Below, in pieces: positions 1 through 7,686 of a DNA stretch of 64,000 bases. The notes beneath the pieces were generated by a model that did no database searches, was not told the DNA's origin, and worked only from the letters and a program-made list of their open reading frames with translations. The position numbers and the translations under genes are program-made. Source of the DNA: Thalassotalea loyana (GTDB lineage: Bacteria; Pseudomonadota; Gammaproteobacteria; Enterobacterales; Alteromonadaceae); the NCBI RefSeq assembly GCF_030161435.1, contig NZ_BSSV01000001.1:930001-994000 (forward strand). Reading direction: 5' to 3'. The stretch's first letter is position 1. Every line of letters starts with the position of its first letter.

Positions 1-1101
1 AGCAGGCATGTACATAACAGCCTCTTGATTCTTTGAAGCAGTCAGTCTAAGTATGCGGCCTAGAATCTGTCTAAAGTGCATTTCTGTTTTGATGTTTGTG
101 AGATGGCAACAAACCTGTAATCGAGGGATATTAGTTCCCTCGCTGATCATCCCTACAGAAATAATCCATTTAGTTTTTGCATGTCTAAACTGTTGAATAA
201 TATTGATTGGCTCATTTTCTCTGTAAGTAACCACAGCAGCATCTTCGTTAAAGCAGGACTTCATTAAAGCTGAAACCTGTTTTGCGTGCTCAACTGATGA
301 AGCAACAATTAAACCTGCCGCGTCAGCGTTGTTCGCTCTAATTGAATTCAGCTTTTTCTGAGCAGAGGAAATTACGTATTTAATGACCTTCTCATTTTCA
401 ATAATTTCCTGATACGGAATGATTGATTGTGATAATAAACACTTAAAGCTAGTAAATGCTTTAGTCTCCTCATCATCAACAACCGAAATATTATTATTAT
501 CTACAGCGATTATCTGCGGTACACGACAAACATCATCGCGAATGGCCTCAGCAAGCCCATAAACGTAATCACATGATATTTTGTTGCTAGGATGCATATA
601 GTTTGAAAGAACGATAGGAGCAGCATCTGAGCGCCAAGGCGTCCCTGTTAACGCCAATGTATATTTAGCTTTATCTTGAATATTCAATATGATTTGCTCG
701 CCCCATGCATTCGCATTATCAATATTGGAGCCGGCACAATGGTGAATTTCATCAAAAATCACGAATACTTTATACCGTTTAAATAACTGCCAAAAGTTTT
801 TATCGAGATACTGCAAGCTTTGGTAGGTAAGAGAATGTCCTTTTGCCCCGAGTAAACCATCAAAGCGTTCATTAATTCTCAACTGCAAACTTTGGCTGAA
901 ATCTTGAGAAACTATGGAAGAAGGTGAAAAACAAATAACTAAATCAATCATGTTCTTCTTTAACAACCGATCGGCCAATTCAGATGCCATCAAGGTTTTA
1001 CCTGCACCTGGTGTTGCTAGGGTTAAAAAGTGGCTATTGCCATTCGCGTATTGTTTTAATGCTTTATTGATACATCCATCTTGCCAATCTCTTAGTTTCA
1101 T
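1..1101 (-). CDS. Superfamily II DEAD/DEAH-type helicase, C-terminus cut by window edge
   Basis: The reading frame starts at the ATG at 1101-1099 and stays open to base 1, so about 367 residues are visible and the C-terminus lies outside. The N-terminus reads MKLRDWQDGC, a Q-motif-like start seen in restriction-type helicases. It is followed by a Walker A motif (TPGAGKT), a DEAH-box variant (DEIHH), a TGTP motif III equivalent, and near the window edge a motif VI (QILGRILR). It therefore has both RecA-like lobes of an ATP-dependent nucleic-acid translocase. Its start overlaps the stop of the upstream 174-aa gene by 4 bases (ATGA), so the two are translationally coupled. The substrate is unknown; the setting in a restriction island suggests a defence role, which is inference. 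Confidence 0.85.
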   Translation of the reverse strand, partial: MKLRDWQDGCINKALKQYANGNSHFLTLATPGAGKTLMASELADRLLKKNMIDLVICFSPSSIVSQDFSQSLQLRINERFDGLLGAKGHSLTYQSLQYLDKNFWQLFKRYKVFVIFDEIHHCAGSNIDNANAWGEQIILNIQDKAKYTLALTGTPWRSDAAPIVLSNYMHPSNKISCDYVYGLAEAIRDDVCRVPQIIAVDNNNISVVDDEETKAFTSFKCLLSQSIIPYQEIIENEKVIKYVISSAQKKLNSIRANNADAAGLIVASSVEHAKQVSALMKSCFNEDAAVVTYRENEPINIIQQFRHAKTKWIISVGMISEGTNIPRLQVCCHLTNIKTEMHFRQILGRILRLTASKNQEAVMYMPA

Positions 1102-1622
1102 ATTTTCTCTAATGGTTTTTCTTGTTTAAGCAAGCCTTCAATGGCTCTGATCTTCCCTAGTATTCTTGTATTATTGTCTCTAGCTTTATTGTATTGCGGC
1201 TGTAGTTCATCAACTAACTCAGGGAACTCTGAATAAAGCTCCTTATATGCTTCAGACTCTCCTATATTCAACAGAAGTTCAGCTTTATAGTGATTCAACT
1301 TACCAAGCAGTTGCCCTTGCTTATCATCATGTTTCTCAACTGAGATAGTAGATTCGCATTTAGCTTTTAATGTTATTGCTTCAACGTCAAATTCTTCAGT
1401 TTTACTAAAACGTGTTAACCCTTTCTTTTTCGATATAACCCTCTTCAGCCAATCCTTTTTCACCAACTTTAAAAGTTCTGCGTATATCTTTCGTCGAACA
1501 GTTGAAGGCTCTAACGTAGAATCATTTTTTAATGCGAGATAAGCTGACCGGACATCGCTCGTTGTGAAGTGATCGAAGTTATTCGCGACAATAATTTGAG
1601 CGACAAAAGGATCTATTTTCAT
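1098..1622 (-). CDS. Small winged-helix/coiled-coil-like protein coupled to the helicase
   Basis: This 174-residue protein is not a family I can name. Residues 1-75 look like a winged-helix DNA-binding fold: helices, a basic stretch (KLVKKDWLKRVISKKKG) and a short arm. Residues 85-170 are charged and helical, compatible with a coiled coil or dimerisation segment. It is the first gene of a two-gene minus-strand operon and overlaps the helicase start by 4 bases, so the products are probably made together and may form one complex. It is divergent from the XRE regulator across about 140 bases. It could be a regulator of the helicase or a DNA-targeting subunit; the sequence does not decide. Confidence 0.7.
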   Translation of the reverse strand: MKIDPFVAQIIVANNFDHFTTSDVRSAYLALKNDSTLEPSTVRRKIYAELLKLVKKDWLKRVISKKKGLTRFSKTEEFDVEAITLKAKCESTISVEKHDDKQGQLLGKLNHYKAELLLNIGESEAYKELYSEFPELVDELQPQYNKARDNNTRILGKIRAIEGLLKQEKPLEKI

Positions 1623-1761
1623 GTTTACTATTGCTACAAAGGTTAATTATTTGATAATAAAGTAACATTATTGATATATATGTTCTTTAGTTTCATTATA
1701 TGTCATGGGTTGACTCACTTCAATATGGGAGGATTTATTCTTTTCTTTGTGGAAGTTTTGA

Positions 1762-2001
1762 ATGCAGCCCGTACAAAAGTTAATTGGCATGAATATCAAA
1801 ATCGCTCGAACCAAGCGCTCCATAACGCAAGCCGAAGTTGCTAATAACTTAGGAATAGAGGCAAGTTACTTAAGCCGAATTGAAAGAGGCACAGTACCTG
1901 TTTCATGCGAAAGAATTTATGAAATCATTCATATCCTTCAATGCGATATTGGTGACATTTTTCCGGTGCCAGAAGAAGTAGAAACACAATTTAATCAATG
2001 A
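1762..2001 (+). CDS. XRE-family HTH regulator, restriction controller-like
   Basis: A 79-residue single-domain Cro/C1-type repressor. Residues about 8-65 hold the five-helix HTH_3 fold: the turn TQAEVANNLGIEASYLSRIERG is the helix-turn-helix, followed by the hydrophobic core helix ending in CDIGDIFP. The size and position just before hsdM match controller (C) proteins that time expression of restriction-modification operons. The intergenic region to the divergent helicase operon is about 140 bases and could hold a shared operator. The upstream ribosome-binding site is modest (GGAAG). Control of hsdMSR or of the downstream NTPase cassette is inferred from position only. Confidence 0.85.
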   Translation: MQPVQKLIGMNIKIARTKRSITQAEVANNLGIEASYLSRIERGTVPVSCERIYEIIHILQCDIGDIFPVPEEVETQFNQ

Positions 2002-2098
2002 TAAAAACAACAAGCTAACGAGTTGCCTTTAGAGTTTAAAATATCAGAGCTTCTCTTTTTTTGCTTTCGCTCAATAGCTAACTAGGAATTTTACCAAC

Positions 2099-3565
2099 AT
2101 GTTTGAACAAGTATTTAAAAACGTCGACGACATTTTCCATAAAGACGCAGGTTGCTCCTCTGAGCTAGATTACACAGAACAATCATCATGGATGCTGTTT
2201 TTAAAGTACCTCGACGACCTTGAATTCACCAAGTCGCAAGAAGCTGAAATGATGATGGAAACCTACGAGTACATCATTGACGAGCAATACCGCTGGAGTG
2301 AATGGGCTGCGCCAAAAAACGCTGACGGCAAGTTTGACCATAACAACGCCTTAACCGGTGATGACCTGATGGATTTTGTTGATGGTCAACTGTTCCCTTA
2401 CCTAAAAGGCTTTAAACAACGTGCTGATAACGCCAATACTATTGAATACAAAATTGGTGAGATTTTTAGCGAGATAAAAAACAAAATTCAAAGTGGTTAT
2501 TCACTGCGTGACGCACTGGAAAAAATTGACTCTTTACGCTTTCGCTCACAACAAGAAAAACACGAGCTTAGCCACTTATACGAAGCTAAAATTAAAAACA
2601 TGGGTAACGCTGGCCGTAACGGTGGCGAATACTACACACCGCGCCCATTAATCCGAGCTATGGTTGATGTAATTCAACCTAAAATTGGCGAAACCATATA
2701 CGACGGCGCAGCAGGCTCAGCTGGCTTTTTATGTGAAGCATACGACTATTTACGTCAAGGTGGCCGTGATAAGAAACAGCTAAGCACAGATGATTTAGCG
2801 ACGCTGCAAAACGACACTTTTTACGCCAAAGAGAAAAAGTCACTGGCATACGTTATCGCCATCATGAACATGATATTACACGGCATTGAAGCGCCTAACG
2901 TATTACATACCAATACCTTATCTGAAAACCTACAAGACATTCAGCCAAGTAATCAGCACGATATCATTTTAGCCAACCCGCCATTTGGTGGTAAAGAGCG
3001 TAAAGAAGTACAAGAAAACTTCCCTATTCAAACCGGGGAAACAGCATTCTTGTTTTTACAGCACTTTATTAAAATGCTCAAACCCGGTGGTCGTGCAGCC
3101 ATTGTTATCAAGAACACTTTTTTAAGTAATACCGACAATGCTGCTATTGCCTTACGTAAAGAGCTACTAGAAAACTGTAATTTACATACCGTGCTAGATT
3201 GTCCAGGCGGTACATTTTTAGGCGCGGGTGTAAAAACTGTAGTGCTGTTTTTTACCAAAGGCGAACCAACGCTTAACACATGGTTTTACGAGCTTAACGT
3301 TGGCCGTAACATGGGCAAAACTAACCCACTAAACGACAACGATTTAAAAGAGTTTGTTGATCTTCAAAAAAGCTTTGAGAATTCAGATAAATCATGGTCA
3401 TTAGCTATTAGTGATATTGATGAAAGCACTTATGATTTATCGGTTAAAAACCCTAACGTTGAAGAAGTGGCGCCATTACGTGATCCTAAAGTGATTATTG
3501 ACGACATTATTAAACTCGATAAAGAGTCCGAGGCGACTTTAGCCAAGATTCAGGAGTTGTTGTAA
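2099..3565 (+). CDS. hsdM: Type I restriction-modification system methyltransferase subunit HsdM
   Basis: N6-adenine DNA methyltransferase subunit (488 aa) of a type I system; with HsdS it forms the M2S1 modification enzyme and with HsdR the restriction complex. Residues 1-140 are the helical HsdM N-terminal domain. The catalytic domain follows, with a SAM-binding motif at about 202-206 (DGAAG) and the amino-methyltransferase catalytic motif NPPF at 293-296. The length is usual for the family. The stop overlaps the hsdS start by one base (TAATG), so the two are coupled. A TAGGAA Shine-Dalgarno-like sequence precedes the start. Confidence 0.97.
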   Translation: MFEQVFKNVDDIFHKDAGCSSELDYTEQSSWMLFLKYLDDLEFTKSQEAEMMMETYEYIIDEQYRWSEWAAPKNADGKFDHNNALTGDDLMDFVDGQLFPYLKGFKQRADNANTIEYKIGEIFSEIKNKIQSGYSLRDALEKIDSLRFRSQQEKHELSHLYEAKIKNMGNAGRNGGEYYTPRPLIRAMVDVIQPKIGETIYDGAAGSAGFLCEAYDYLRQGGRDKKQLSTDDLATLQNDTFYAKEKKSLAYVIAIMNMILHGIEAPNVLHTNTLSENLQDIQPSNQHDIILANPPFGGKERKEVQENFPIQTGETAFLFLQHFIKMLKPGGRAAIVIKNTFLSNTDNAAIALRKELLENCNLHTVLDCPGGTFLGAGVKTVVLFFTKGEPTLNTWFYELNVGRNMGKTNPLNDNDLKEFVDLQKSFENSDKSWSLAISDIDESTYDLSVKNPNVEEVAPLRDPKVIIDDIIKLDKESEATLAKIQELL

Positions 3566-4764
3566 TGGCTAAAGAAATGCGTCAGCTAAATGAAATAGCA
3601 ATGATTTATAGTGGGAATAGTATTCCTCAGAAGAAAAAGGAAGAGCTGTTTTGTGGGTTAGATGCTGGAACTCCTTATGTTGCAACTAAGGATGTTGGTA
3701 CTGATCACTCTATCAATTACGAAAACGGCGTACTTATTCCCGAAACTCATAGGGATAGTTTTAAATTAGCTCCAGCTAATTCGGTTCTAATTTGCGCTGA
3801 AGGGGGAAGTGCAGGAAAGAAAGTCGCGCATACTGACAAGGATATACACTTTGTAAATAAACTTTTTTGCGTCCACCCTAATGAAGAAATGAGCAGTAAG
3901 TATATCTTTTATTACTTTCTAAGTGCTGATTTTAAATTGGATTTTAATAATCAACTCACAGGACTTATTGGTGGCGTTTCTTTAAAGAAGTTTAAAAATT
4001 TATGCATCCCTTACATTTCATTAGATAAACAAGAACGCATTGCGGCATTGCTCGACACTGTGTTTGCCGACTTAGAACAAACCCGCGCTAAAACCGAACA
4101 AAACCTAAAAAATGCCCGCGAGTTATTCGACAGCTACCTACAACAAGTCTTTAGCCAAAAAGGTGAAAGTTGGATTGATGGTAAAATGACTGATATTTGT
4201 GAAATAAATACTAAGCTGATTGACCCTAAAGAAGATGTATATTTAGATCTATTACATATTGGTGCAGGTAATATAGTATCAAACACAGGGGAGCTCATTA
4301 AGCTTAAAACGGCTAAAGAGGAAGGGTTAATCTCGGGTAAGTTTGTGTTTGATAATTCAATGGTACTTTACAGCAAAATTCGACCTTACCTGATGAAAGT
4401 TTGTAGGCCTGAATTCACAGGGCTTTGCAGTGCAGATATATATCCTTTGTCACCAATAAAGGAGATGATGGATAAGGACTTCTTATTTTATTTATTACTG
4501 AGCAAAGATTTCACTGATTATGCTATATCTGGCTCAGGAAGAGCTGGTATGCCTAAAGTCAATCGTACTCATTTATTTAATTACTCAGTATCTATTCCTC
4601 CTATTGAAAAACAACGTGAATTTGTTATTAAAATTAATCAAGTGGCGAGTCGTTCGCAAGATCTAGAAAAAATTTACAAATCAAAATTAATTGCGATAGA
4701 CGAGCTAAAAAAATCCATTTTACAAAAAGCCTTTAGTGATGAATTAACCGCAATGGCAGAGTAA
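3565..4764 (+). CDS. hsdS: Type I restriction-modification specificity subunit HsdS
   Basis: A 399-residue DNA-recognition subunit. It shows the usual layout: target-recognition domain 1 (about 1-150), a central conserved helical spacer (about 150-205, with DKQERIAALLDTVFADLEQ), target-recognition domain 2 (about 205-345), and a distal conserved helix (about 345-395, IEKQREFV...KSILQKAF). The two domains read the two halves of a bipartite site; the site cannot be read from the sequence. It is coupled to hsdM by a one-base overlap and lies 37 bases before hsdR. Both recognition domains and both spacers look intact, so the gene should be functional. Confidence 0.96.
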   Translation: MAKEMRQLNEIAMIYSGNSIPQKKKEELFCGLDAGTPYVATKDVGTDHSINYENGVLIPETHRDSFKLAPANSVLICAEGGSAGKKVAHTDKDIHFVNKLFCVHPNEEMSSKYIFYYFLSADFKLDFNNQLTGLIGGVSLKKFKNLCIPYISLDKQERIAALLDTVFADLEQTRAKTEQNLKNARELFDSYLQQVFSQKGESWIDGKMTDICEINTKLIDPKEDVYLDLLHIGAGNIVSNTGELIKLKTAKEEGLISGKFVFDNSMVLYSKIRPYLMKVCRPEFTGLCSADIYPLSPIKEMMDKDFLFYLLLSKDFTDYAISGSGRAGMPKVNRTHLFNYSVSIPPIEKQREFVIKINQVASRSQDLEKIYKSKLIAIDELKKSILQKAFSDELTAMAE

Positions 4765-4801
4765 TAAACATTAAAGTATTTTTATAACACAGGTAAGTGT
4801 C

Positions 4802-7366
4802 ATGAGCAGAAACGAATCTGAAACCCGCGCTGAATTAATCTCGCCTAAATTGGTGTTAGATGGCTGGGGTAAGGCAGGTCATAGCATTATTCGCCGTGAG
4901 GTAAGCATTACCGCTGGTCGTATTTTAGGTGGCGGCAAACGAGGCTCAAAGTTAAGCGCCGATTATGTATTAGAGTTTCAAGGTAGAAAACTTGCTGCGG
5001 TTGAAGCCAAGCGTGAAGATTTAAGTTACACCGAAGGTGTACGTCAAGCCAAAGACTACGCACAACGTTTACAGTGCCGCTTTGCTTACGCCACCAACGG
5101 CCATGACATTTACCAAATAGATATGCTAACGGGCGATGAGCAATTAGTTGACCGATACCTAAGCCCTGAAGAAATGTGGGCAATTGCCTTTAATGGTGAC
5201 GACGAAAAATCTGAGCCAGAGTTCACCAGCACTTGGCGTGAAAACTTCGCAAGAATCCCTTTTGAGTGTAAAGGCGACTGGCAACCTCGTTACTACCAAG
5301 AAAATGCCATTAACCAAGCATTAGAGGCAATAGCGCAAGGTAAAGACCGTATTCTACTGACCCTTGCAACAGGCACGGGCAAAACCTGTATTGCTTTTCA
5401 AATGTCGTGGAAGTTATTTAAAAGTCGCTGGAGTTTGCAAGCAGCTAAAAACCCAAGTAACGCTAAAAAGCGTCCACGTATTCTATTCTTAGCCGACCGT
5501 AATGTATTAACCAAACAAGCTTTTAACGACTTTGGTGCCTTTGGTGAAGATGCAGTAGTTCGTATTACTCCTAATGAAATTAAAAAAGCTAAGGGTGTAC
5601 CTAAAAATGCCAGTATCTTTATGGCGATTTTCCAAACTCTAATGACAGAGTCTGGCGGTAATGAAGATGCTGAGGAATTAGAAAGTGAAGAGTTTGATTC
5701 TGAGCAGATAAAAGATACAAGCAATTGCCGATTTAGAGAATACCCAGAAGATTTCTTCGACTTTATCATTATTGATGAATGTCACCGTGGCGGCGCAAAT
5801 GATGAAAGCTCATGGCGTGAAATTCTTAATTACTTCTCTCCTGCAGTTCAACTAGGTTTAACTGCAACACCAAAGCGTACCGACAATGCCGACAGTTATA
5901 AATACTTTGGCGACCCAGTTTACAGTTATACCTTAAAACAAGGCATTAGCGATGGCTTTTTAACGCCATTTAAGGTTTACCCGATTGTCGGAACCATGGA
6001 TGAATATGTTTATACACCTGGCGATGCCGTTACGTTTAAAGGCGAACCTGAAGCTGGAAAAGTGTATAAAGAGAGCGACTTTAATCGCATTATCACCATG
6101 CCACAACGTGAACAAAAACGTGTGCAGTATTGGATGGACCATATTAATCCGCAGGAAAAAACCATCGTATTTTGTGCCACACAAGAGCACGCAGGCATGG
6201 TGCGAGATTACATTAATCAATACGCAGTTAAACAAGGCTGGACGACTAATCCAAGCTATTGTGTGCGTATTACCGCTAACGATGGCGCAGCGGGTGAAAA
6301 CGACCTACGTACATTCTGTGATAACGAAAAAACCATTCCGACCATATTAACGACTTCACGTAAGTTATCGACAGGCGTAGACGCCCGTAACGTGCGAAAT
6401 ATTGTACTAATGCGTGAATGTAAAAACATGATTGAGTTTAAACAGATCATCGGCCGTGGTACGCGCATGTACGACGGTAAATCATTCTTCACCGTGTATG
6501 ATTTTGTAAAAGCGCATCATAACTTTTCTGATCCCGAGTGGGATGGTGAGCCGCTTCCCCCAGAAGATAAGCCCGATCAAGAACCCTGCGATGTTTGTAA
6601 CGCCAACCCTTGCGCTTGTATGTGTGAAACTTGTGGCTTTACCCCATGTAATTGTCATCCCTACACGCCAGACGAACCTTGTAGCGAATGTAATCAATCG
6701 CCTTGCCAATGTATTGTTGAGCCCTGTAATGACTGTGGAGATACACCGTGCAGTTGTGATGACGGAAGCGAAGATAAACCAGACAGACCAGAGAAGATAT
6801 TCATCACCCTTAAAGATGGAAAAGTACGCCAAATTCAACACATGAAAAGCGTATTATTCATGGGGCCAGATGGCGACATGCTAACCGCTCATCAGTTTGT
6901 CGAACAGTTATTCGGTGAATTACCTCGTTTTTTTGGTAATGAAGATGAATTGCGCGATATTTGGAGTAACCCAAGCACTCGTGAAAAGCTACTAGCTGAC
7001 TTACTAGAAGTCGGTTATGACGATGAGAAACTCGATAGCATGAAAGATATTATCGATGCCAAAGACAGCGACGTCTACGACCTGCTAGCTTACGTTGCCT
7101 ATGCCAGAGAAACACACACACGTAAAGAGCGCGTAACAACCGCTAAGAAAGGCATACACAGTGAGTTCAGCTATAAACAAATAGAATTTATCGACTTCAT
7201 TTTAGAGAAATACATAGAAGATGGCGTACAAGAGCTAGCAGCCAAAAAGATGCGCAGTTTAGTCGAACTTAAATACAACACCATAAGCGATGCCGCAGCA
7301 GAGTTCGGCTCACCAACAGCAATACGAGACACGTTTATCGGGTTTCAGAAGTATTTGTATGAGTGA
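4802..7366 (+). CDS. hsdR: Type I restriction endonuclease subunit HsdR with Cys-rich insert
   Basis: ATP-dependent translocating nuclease subunit (854 aa). The N-terminal PD-(D/E)xK nuclease domain shows SADYVLEF followed by AVEAKRE. The motor has Walker A ATGTGKT at about 189-195, Walker B/DEAD-like DECH at 325-328, the LTATPKR motif, and a motif VI QIIGRGTR. The C-terminal about 150 residues are the helical EcoEI-type HsdR domain. Between motor and C-terminal domain, residues 596-652 hold four exact C-x2-C-x4-C-x-C repeats (16 Cys), which I do not know as a regular HsdR feature. The start follows AGGTAAGTGTC. hsdMSR form one operon. Confidence 0.96.
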   Translation: MSRNESETRAELISPKLVLDGWGKAGHSIIRREVSITAGRILGGGKRGSKLSADYVLEFQGRKLAAVEAKREDLSYTEGVRQAKDYAQRLQCRFAYATNGHDIYQIDMLTGDEQLVDRYLSPEEMWAIAFNGDDEKSEPEFTSTWRENFARIPFECKGDWQPRYYQENAINQALEAIAQGKDRILLTLATGTGKTCIAFQMSWKLFKSRWSLQAAKNPSNAKKRPRILFLADRNVLTKQAFNDFGAFGEDAVVRITPNEIKKAKGVPKNASIFMAIFQTLMTESGGNEDAEELESEEFDSEQIKDTSNCRFREYPEDFFDFIIIDECHRGGANDESSWREILNYFSPAVQLGLTATPKRTDNADSYKYFGDPVYSYTLKQGISDGFLTPFKVYPIVGTMDEYVYTPGDAVTFKGEPEAGKVYKESDFNRIITMPQREQKRVQYWMDHINPQEKTIVFCATQEHAGMVRDYINQYAVKQGWTTNPSYCVRITANDGAAGENDLRTFCDNEKTIPTILTTSRKLSTGVDARNVRNIVLMRECKNMIEFKQIIGRGTRMYDGKSFFTVYDFVKAHHNFSDPEWDGEPLPPEDKPDQEPCDVCNANPCACMCETCGFTPCNCHPYTPDEPCSECNQSPCQCIVEPCNDCGDTPCSCDDGSEDKPDRPEKIFITLKDGKVRQIQHMKSVLFMGPDGDMLTAHQFVEQLFGELPRFFGNEDELRDIWSNPSTREKLLADLLEVGYDDEKLDSMKDIIDAKDSDVYDLLAYVAYARETHTRKERVTTAKKGIHSEFSYKQIEFIDFILEKYIEDGVQELAAKKMRSLVELKYNTISDAAAEFGSPTAIRDTFIGFQKYLYE
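6587..6757 (+). repeat. Four-copy Cys-rich repeat inside hsdR
   Basis: The stretch codes four consecutive units of the form C-x2-C-x4-C-x-C (for example PCSECNQSPCQC), at HsdR residues 596-652, separated by short Pro/Glu-rich linkers of 1 to 7 residues. Sixteen cysteines in 57 residues suggest metal binding (zinc or an iron-sulphur cluster) or a redox-sensitive linker between the motor and the C-terminal domain. The units are not identical at the DNA level. Confidence 0.85.
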
Positions 7367-7387
7367 TCAATCAAAAGGAAATAAAGA

Positions 7388-7681
7388 ATGGAACAAGTAT
7401 TAAATTGGGTAAATCAAAACCAAACACTGGCAATTATTGTTGCGGTTATAGGTTTAATTGTTTTTCTCTTCAGTTTGAAAAGTACTACAACAAAGATATT
7501 TGCATCAAATCGAGGAGTTAGTGCCGGTAGAGATATAAATGGAACTGTAATGACAGGGGACTTCAACTCAAACAGCTCTGGGATTTTGGGTATATTAGCT
7601 AATATTGCAACAATTTTAGGCTTATTCGTAGGTAGTGCGACTTTGTACATTTCGTATTTGGCATTAGATAAAATGGGCTAA
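7388..7681 (+). CDS. Small two-helix membrane protein with AGRDIN motif
   Basis: A 97-residue protein of no family I recognise. Residues about 12-31 are a first transmembrane helix and about 66-91 a second. The loop between them carries VSAGRDINGTVMTGDFNSNS. The same AGRDIN...TGD signature occurs at residues 22-34 of the giant NTPase that starts 5 bases downstream, so the two proteins probably interact or share an ancestral adaptor segment. An AGGA ribosome-binding site lies 8 bases before the ATG. The gene is 21 bases after hsdR. A role as the membrane-acting partner of the NTPase is inference. Confidence 0.75.
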   Translation: MEQVLNWVNQNQTLAIIVAVIGLIVFLFSLKSTTTKIFASNRGVSAGRDINGTVMTGDFNSNSSGILGILANIATILGLFVGSATLYISYLALDKMG

Positions 7682-7686
7682 AAATA

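Noticed and set aside
914-1129. 71-codon plus-strand frame at the helicase start
   Set aside because: It lies on the opposite strand of the helicase gene, whose motifs fix the real frame.
6587-6757. Cys-rich stretch as a sign of frameshift or assembly error
   Set aside because: The frame is kept on both sides, the pattern repeats exactly four times, and the C-terminal HsdR domain follows in frame.
5985-6841. Several open frames of 60-120 codons on both strands within hsdR
   Set aside because: They are shadows of the strong hsdR frame, lack ribosome-binding sites, and reflect the codon bias of the Cys-rich and motor parts.
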